Shown piece after piece: positions 59,910 to 64,000 of a stretch of 64,000 bases of DNA. How positions within the stretch are numbered: position 1 is the stretch's first letter; every line of letters begins with the position of its first letter. The position numbers and the translations under genes were made by a program. The stretch covers positions 41,397 through 105,396 of the forward strand of contig CAVGEY010000005.1 of NCBI GenBank assembly GCA_963628435.1, written 5' to 3'. This stretch comes from CAKSQF01 sp963628435. Lineage in GTDB: Bacteria > Bacillota > Clostridia > Oscillospirales > CAG-272. Below the pieces are notes generated by a model. It searched no databases. It worked only from the letters and a program-made list of their open reading frames with translations, and was not told the origin of the DNA.

Positions 59910-61469
59910 TTATTCCGCGCCGTTTTCTATATCTTTTTTGAACTCCTCATTCATATCGGGATAAGCGGACAGCATAGGCTCAACATTTTTGCCCTTCTTT
60001 CTGTCATAATAATTTTTGGTGATTTTGGCAACCTTCCCCGAGAGAAGAACAAGCGCAATAAGGTTCGGAAATGCCATAAGACCGTTGAACGTGTCGTCGA
60101 TCTCCCATACCAGCGTTCCGCTTATAATTGCAGCTGCCACTATGAAGAGCAGATAAAGAATTTTGAAAATCAAAATGCACATGGAACGTATTTTGTCCGA
60201 TTTTATCCATTTGAAACAGAATTCGCAGGCTTTTTCTCCGTAGTATGACCATGCCATGATTGTCGTAAACGCAAAAAGCGGCAAAATTACGCAGTAGCAG
60301 ACAGTTCCGAATATACCGAAATTCGATGAAAACATGTTAAGTGCCATCGTACTGTCGTCAAGTGCCGAAAGTTCTTCGGCTGTCTTTCCCGTCAGTGCAT
60401 CATAGTTTGTGATAATAAACATCAGAGCGGTAAGAGTGCAGATAACGAATGTGTCGAAAAACACCTCGAATATACCCCAAAGACCCTGCTTTACCGGCTC
60501 ACGTGTTTCGGATGCCGAATGTGCGATAACCGATGAGCCGAGCCCTGCCTCGTTTGAAAATACACCTCTTGCCATACCCTTTTTTATGCATACCGAAAAT
60601 GCGTACCCCAGCACGCCGCCGCCGACCGCCGTGAAATTGAACGCGTTTCCGAATATAAGCGCAAATGCTTTTCCGACGGTTGAAATGTTGCCGAATATAA
60701 CGATCAGAGCCAGCGCAATAAAAAGCAGACTCATAAAAGGGACAAGTTTGGAAGCGACTTTCCCGACTCTCTTTATTCCTCCGATTATTATAACCGCGGC
60801 AATAAGAGCAACGATTATGCCGATAAGCAGCTTGACAAGTGTTTCGGCGCCCGAGCCCGCTTCAACTCCGAATGCGACTCCGAGCGAATTGGCAAGTGTT
60901 CCCGAAATTTTATTTGTCTGAACACCCGACATTCCGACGGCGGCAAACAGACATACGACAGCCGCCATATATGCGAGAAACTTAACTATGATATTCAAAA
61001 ATCCCTTGCATTTAAGTCCGTTTTCTATGTAGTAAAAAGATCCGCCGGAAAAATCGCCGTTTTTGTCTCTCTTGCGGTAATATAAACCGAGTACATTTTC
61101 CGAATAGTTCGTTACCATTCCGACAAATGCCGAAACCCACATCCAGAATACCGCTCCGGGGCCGCCCGTAAGAATGGCTGCCGTTACACCTACGATATTT
61201 CCCGTTCCGACAGTACCCGAAATCGCCGCCGAAAATGCTTCAAACTGAGATACCCCTTTTGAATCGGTCGATTTCTTCTTGCCTATGCATTTGATTGTCG
61301 GAATAATCGTAGAGCCGAGCGAATCTCCGAACTTGCGTACCTGAAGAAATTTTGTGCGGATTGTCAGGAGCAGACCGGTACCGAGAATCAGAATTATCAT
61401 CGGCCATCCCCAAACAACTCCGTTAACCGCGGAATTGATTTTTTCCACGGTTTGCCAGAATGATTCCAT
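59910..61469 (-). CDS. Na+/alanine-glycine symporter, AGCS family
   Basis: 519 residues with about eleven membrane helices. Family signatures FEAFSAAISGTVGTGNIVG, GGPGAVFWMW and FSNEAGLGSS are intact. Imports alanine or glycine with Na+. The acidic tail of about 30 residues is cytoplasmic. It lies behind a tandem glycine riboswitch, which points to glycine as a substrate or signal. The Na+ gradient it uses could be made by the decarboxylase pump at 35-40 kb. Confidence 0.95.
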   Translation of the reverse strand: MESFWQTVEKINSAVNGVVWGWPMIILILGTGLLLTIRTKFLQVRKFGDSLGSTIIPTIKCIGKKKSTDSKGVSQFEAFSAAISGTVGTGNIVGVTAAILTGGPGAVFWMWVSAFVGMVTNYSENVLGLYYRKRDKNGDFSGGSFYYIENGLKCKGFLNIIVKFLAYMAAVVCLFAAVGMSGVQTNKISGTLANSLGVAFGVEAGSGAETLVKLLIGIIVALIAAVIIIGGIKRVGKVASKLVPFMSLLFIALALIVIFGNISTVGKAFALIFGNAFNFTAVGGGVLGYAFSVCIKKGMARGVFSNEAGLGSSVIAHSASETREPVKQGLWGIFEVFFDTFVICTLTALMFIITNYDALTGKTAEELSALDDSTMALNMFSSNFGIFGTVCYCVILPLFAFTTIMAWSYYGEKACEFCFKWIKSDKIRSMCILIFKILYLLFIVAAAIISGTLVWEIDDTFNGLMAFPNLIALVLLSGKVAKITKNYYDRKKGKNVEPMLSAYPDMNEEFKKDIENGAE

Positions 61470-61599
61470 TTTTGTTTTCCTCCGTTAATCGAATAATGCG
61501 CTGATTAAAAATAAAAAAAGAGCGGGCATAAATATGCTCACTCCGCAGCTGAATACAAACAATTCTTCCCATAGAAAAACAAAAATGAAAAGTCTGATT

Positions 61600-61770
61600 T
61601 GCTCCGTCCTTTTGCCTGAGAGATTGACAGAATTTCTTCTGCATTGCCCCTTCGGCATCCTTTTAGAGGACTTCTCCGGAGTGCTATCCGCCGGCAGTTC
61701 CCATCCGTATTTCGGATACCTGAGAGTGTTACTCCTTCGGTTGCCTTTCGGCATCTCCTGCTGACTTCGT
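61600..61770 (-). ncRNA. tandem glycine riboswitch
   Basis: Two aptamers on the minus strand. First (about 61765-61683): GGAGATGCCGAAAGG, CCGAAGGAGTAA, CTCTCAGG and GGATGGGAACTGCC. Second (about 61682-61602): GGAGAAGTCC, GATGCCGAAGGGGC, ATCTCTCAGGCAAAAGGAC and GGAG. Each shows the conserved GCCGAAGG and CTCTCAGG parts of the class. It is 5' of the amino acid symporter gene. The leader after the second aptamer holds no strong terminator that I can see, so control may be of translation. Confidence 0.93.
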
Positions 61771-61794
61771 ATAGCGCATTTTTTATTTTTTCGT

Positions 61795-61823
61795 ATTATA
61801 TCACCGTCTTTCTTTTTTGTCAA
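61795..61823 (-). promoter_or_regulatory. promoter of the glycine riboswitch-symporter unit
   Basis: Minus strand TTGACA (61823-61818) and TATAAT (61800-61795), spacer 17, exact consensus. Confidence 0.92.
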
Positions 61824-61909
61824 TATATATTTCGCTGATTTTGCATAAACGACGAAAAAAATTCGATTATTGTGACTTTGCCTGACATAAAACGAAAAAT
61901 AATTATGTT

Positions 61910-61952
61910 TTGTCAATGAATTGACAAATCCCCGAAAAGATGATAATATAAT
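61910..61952 (+). promoter_or_regulatory. promoter with overlapping dyad before the PAS gene
   Basis: TTGACA at 61921-61926; the -10 is either TAATAT (61944-61949, spacer 17) or TATAAT (61947-61952, spacer 20). The -35 lies in an inverted repeat TTGTCAAT-GA-ATTGACAA (61910-61927). Confidence 0.65.
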
Positions 61953-61981
61953 ATAAAACAGCAGAACGGTCGGAGATTAAA

Positions 61982-62371
61982 ATGGAACTTTCACCCTTTT
62001 TCAAAAGCGTAATCGATACGGACAGAGCGCCGATTGTGCTCTGTGACCTTGATAATACAATTATTTATATGAATCCCGCCGCCGCCTTAAAATATGAAAA
62101 ACGCGGAGGAGCGAATCTCATCGGCGGAAATTTGCTTGATTGTCATAATCCTCACTCGCGTGAACTGATAAAAAAAACAATCGAATGGTTCGAAGAGGAT
62201 GCCGAACATAATATCATTTTCGAATTTCATAATGAAAAAGATAATCGCGATGTTTATACTGTTGCACTTCGAGATGCAGACGGCAAACTTATCGGATATT
62301 ACGAAAAGCACGAATACAGGAATGCCGAATCCTCAAAACCGTTTGATTTTGAAAACCGAATATCTGAATAA
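61982..62371 (+). CDS. stand-alone PAS domain protein
   Basis: 129 residues, essentially one PAS fold: LCDLDNTIIYMNPAA, then GGNLLDCHNPHSRELIKKTIEWF and VALRDADGKLIGYYE. No output domain follows. It is close to the PAS part of proteins with a Cys-His pair (CHN) near the cofactor cleft. Its partner may be the flavin-reductase-like protein encoded 40 bp later. GGAG stands before the ATG. Function unknown. Confidence 0.8.
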   Translation: MELSPFFKSVIDTDRAPIVLCDLDNTIIYMNPAAALKYEKRGGANLIGGNLLDCHNPHSRELIKKTIEWFEEDAEHNIIFEFHNEKDNRDVYTVALRDADGKLIGYYEKHEYRNAESSKPFDFENRISE

Positions 62372-62411
62372 ATCTTAAATATAAAACTCGAATCGGAAAG
62401 GATGAACTGTT

Positions 62412-62969
62412 ATGAGAAAAAATTTCGGAGCAAAAACATGGCTTTACCCGATGCCTGTGCTTATTATCGGCACCTATGATGAGGACGGCAAGCCTGACGC
62501 AATGAATGCTGCGTGGGGAGGTGTTTATGACACAAACGAAGTTATGATCTGCCTCTCGGACGACCATAAAACAACCGATAATATCAAAAAAACGAAAGCT
62601 TTTACATTGAGCTTCGGTACTGCCGATACGGTTGCGGCGTGTGATTATGTGGGTATTGTTTCGGCGAATAATCATCCCGATAAATTCGAACATACGGGAT
62701 TTCATACCACGAAAAGTGAATTTGTGAATGCACCGATTATTGCCGAACTGCCTATGACCGTCGAATGTAAACTTGTTAAATTCAATGAGGACGGAATCTG
62801 TATCGGTGAGATTGTCAATATTTCGGCAGATGAGAAAATTCTCGATAAGGACGGCAAAATTGACGCAAAGAAGCTGAATCCGATCATTTATGACGGAGCC
62901 GCGAATGTCTATTGGAATTTCGGAGAAAAAGTCGGACAGGCATTTTCCGAAGGGAAAAAGCTGAAATAA
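62412..62969 (+). CDS. flavin reductase / FMN-binding split-barrel protein
   Basis: 185 residues. WLYPMPVLIIGTYDEDGKPD and MNAAWGGVYD are typical of the FlaRed/FlvR group found in anaerobes. Binds FMN and probably reduces an unidentified acceptor. GAAAGGA lies nine bases before the ATG. Its stop shares a base with the start of the next gene (TAATG). Confidence 0.9.
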   Translation: MRKNFGAKTWLYPMPVLIIGTYDEDGKPDAMNAAWGGVYDTNEVMICLSDDHKTTDNIKKTKAFTLSFGTADTVAACDYVGIVSANNHPDKFEHTGFHTTKSEFVNAPIIAELPMTVECKLVKFNEDGICIGEIVNISADEKILDKDGKIDAKKLNPIIYDGAANVYWNFGEKVGQAFSEGKKLK

Positions 62970-63394
62970 TGGTCAGAGAACTCATGCACGATCCGATTTT
63001 TCTTGCGGGAAAATCGGATGCGGCAACGAAAGAAGATTTACCTGTCGCCGCCGATTTGCTTGATACATTGAAAGCATATAAAGAGAGCTGCGTCGGAATG
63101 GCGGCAAACATGATCGGCGTGCGTAAACGCATTATCGCTTTTCTTGACGAGAGCGACCGAATACCGACTTATACCGTGATGCTCAATCCCGAAATCATAA
63201 AAAGAGATTGTGCGTATGATGCCGAAGAGGGATGCCTGTCACTTCTCGGCGGTCCGCGTAAATGCATAAGATATAAATCCGTCAAAGTCAAATATCAGAC
63301 CGTCGGCATGCAGACGCGCATAAAAACCTATATCGGCCTGACAGCTCAGATTATTCAGCACGAGATTGATCATTGTAACGGTATTTTGATTTGA
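62969..63394 (+). CDS. peptide deformylase-like protein
   Basis: 141 residues, short for PDF. Motif 2 EEGCLS (Zn Cys about 89) and motif 3 HEIDH (131-135, two Zn His and the catalytic Glu) are intact. Motif 1, usually GxGLAAxQ, reads VGMAANMIG (42-50), with Met48 where the oxyanion Gln stands. This variant is common in Clostridia; whether it removes N-formyl groups is open. Translation is coupled to the flavin-reductase gene. A housekeeping def/fmt pair is not in the window. Confidence 0.85.
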   Translation: MVRELMHDPIFLAGKSDAATKEDLPVAADLLDTLKAYKESCVGMAANMIGVRKRIIAFLDESDRIPTYTVMLNPEIIKRDCAYDAEEGCLSLLGGPRKCIRYKSVKVKYQTVGMQTRIKTYIGLTAQIIQHEIDHCNGILI

Positions 63395-63461
63395 TATTCG
63401 AATAATGCGGATAAGATAACTTAAAGTCATCGCAAAAATATCGGGAAGAAGTGCGACTGAA

Positions 63462-63611
63462 ATGGAAGACGAACTTTTGAGCGAAGACGCGGATAAAGCT
63501 CTCGAAGAGCTGTCAAAGCTTTACAAAAAAATGCCCAAAGAGCGTATGACCATACCAAATATGCCTCGTTACGCACAAGCAGTCGAATCAATAAAAAAGA
63601 TTGTTGCGTAA
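63462..63611 (+). CDS. possible small protein
   Basis: 49 codons from ATG 63462 to TAA 63611. The product is charged and helical (ALEELSKLYKKMPKERM) with plausible codon use. The nearest ribosome-site-like sequence, GGGAAG, is about 13 bases away. I do not recognise it. It could be a real small gene or the tail of a lost gene. Confidence 0.35.
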   Translation: MEDELLSEDADKALEELSKLYKKMPKERMTIPNMPRYAQAVESIKKIVA

Positions 63612-63691
63612 TACAAAAATGCTCGTGAATTGATTTTACCGAAAACAGATTGAATGGTGTACTCTTATGTGTTGATTCATTCAAAACAAAG

Positions 63692-63725
63692 AAAAGGCTT
63701 CGGATTTTTCCGAAGCCTTTTGAAG
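63692..63725. terminator. intrinsic terminator
   Basis: A 13 bp stem (63692-63704 with 63709-63721), loop TTTT. Ends the PAS-flavin reductase-PDF unit. From 63722 to 63859 I see nothing to annotate. Confidence 0.85.
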
Positions 63726-63859
63726 TTTTATAATTTGTTAATCGATATTTCGGCTTTTTTATCGAAAATAAACTTTTCCTGTATGAGAGAAATTGCGTAG
63801 CCTGTTTTCTGTTTTGTCGGGAAATAAAAAAGCAGAAAATCGCATCGTACAATAACAAC

Positions 63860-63899
63860 AAAAAGCAGGTCAAAATCTTACGATTTCAACCTGCTTTTT
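63860..63899. terminator. intrinsic terminator near the window end
   Basis: An 11 bp stem (63860-63870 with 63889-63899) continued by AAATC/GATTT after a two-by-two internal loop, and loop TTAC. A-rich left, T-rich right. Confidence 0.8.
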
Positions 63900-63999
63900 G
63901 TATCTTTACATAGAATCCGGTGCGATTGTTCATAGGGGATTTAATAAAATAACCCTGCTGCCAAATCACATATTCAAAAATACAGACCGTCAACGAACT
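63886..63999 (-). CDS. possible 3' end of a minus-strand gene running out of the window
   Basis: The minus-strand frame is open from 63999 for 37 codons and stops (TGA, 63888-63886) inside the terminator stem, as mgsA does at 2282. Residues include EYVIWQQGYF and RTGFYVKIQKAG, which I do not recognise. Too short to be sure. Confidence 0.25.
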   Translation of the reverse strand, partial: SSLTVCIFEYVIWQQGYFIKSPMNNRTGFYVKIQKAG

Positions 64000-64000
64000 G

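Noticed and set aside
63427..63873. 148-codon minus-strand open frame at the right end
   Set aside because: It crosses a terminator, lacks a ribosome site and has no recognisable domain.
1..64000. CRISPR array, prophage, transposase or toxin-antitoxin locus
   Set aside because: I looked for regularly spaced repeats, integrase, transposase and paired small genes and found none I could support.

Overview
The window looks like a chromosomal segment of a Gram-positive, anaerobic Clostridia-type bacterium, probably a gut or gut-like saccharolytic member of the Oscillospirales/Christensenellales kind. The genus cannot be read from the sequence. Supporting signs are AGGAGG-type ribosome sites, a lipoteichoic-acid-synthase-family protein, a ylxM-ffh-rpsP-khpA cluster, a split transketolase, a Na+-pumping biotin decarboxylase, glycosidases with Gfo/Idh and xylose-isomerase-like enzymes, and THF and tandem glycine riboswitches of the Firmicutes type. 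Promoters are easy to see: more than twenty sites resemble TTGACA-N17-TATAAT, nearly all with exactly 17 bp spacing. I see no CRISPR array, complete insertion sequence, prophage, rRNA or replication origin.

Layout. 1-2.3 kb: end of a MacB-like ABC exporter and a DUF1836 protein. 2.3-5.9 kb (minus): a gtrA-gtrB-GT-C glycosylation operon ending in methylglyoxal synthase. 6.0-7.0 kb: THF riboswitch and folate ECF S component. 7.0-11.7 kb: two sugar isomerase/epimerase-like proteins, an LtaS-like enzyme, tRNA-Leu, tRNA-Arg and a GH2 gene remnant. 11.7-14.2 kb: uraA-upp behind an attenuator with a leader ORF. 14.3-21.6 kb (minus): Lnt, two RluA-type pseudouridine synthases, MurA, DUF3810 and an esterase. 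21.7-24.3 kb: argS and yebC. 24.4-28.8 kb (minus): a GntR-ABC-permease operon followed by a lipoprotein amidase. 28.8-31.6 kb: sugar kinase, a foreign-looking beta-propeller glycosidase with broken flanks, and tRNA-Pro. 31.7-35.2 kb: split transketolase, tadA and an MBL-fold lipoprotein. 35.2-40.3 kb: structured leader and a five-gene Na+ decarboxylase/transcarboxylase operon. 40.4-45.2 kb: degenerate PfkB protein, ruvX, SDR, ylxM-ffh-rpsP-khpA. 45.2-51.2 kb (minus): mutS-mutL-tgt. 51.3-53.5 kb (minus): isomerase plus Gfo/Idh oxidoreductase. 53.5-57.3 kb: poorly characterised membrane proteins. 57.4-59.9 kb: GH43, GH27 alpha-galactosidase, small zinc protein. 59.9-61.8 kb (minus): glycine-riboswitch-controlled Na+/alanine-glycine symporter. 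61.9-64 kb: PAS protein, flavin-reductase-like protein and a PDF-like protein, then mostly non-coding sequence.

How it fits together. Much of the window serves sugar uptake and breakdown, envelope building and housekeeping information processing. Regulation by RNA is prominent: two riboswitches of known class (THF, glycine), a leader ORF whose stop abuts an intrinsic terminator before uraA-upp, and two structured leaders I cannot name (before the decarboxylase operon and before a sugar kinase). Two tRNA genes carry gene debris on their 3' side, which fits past integration and deletion events.
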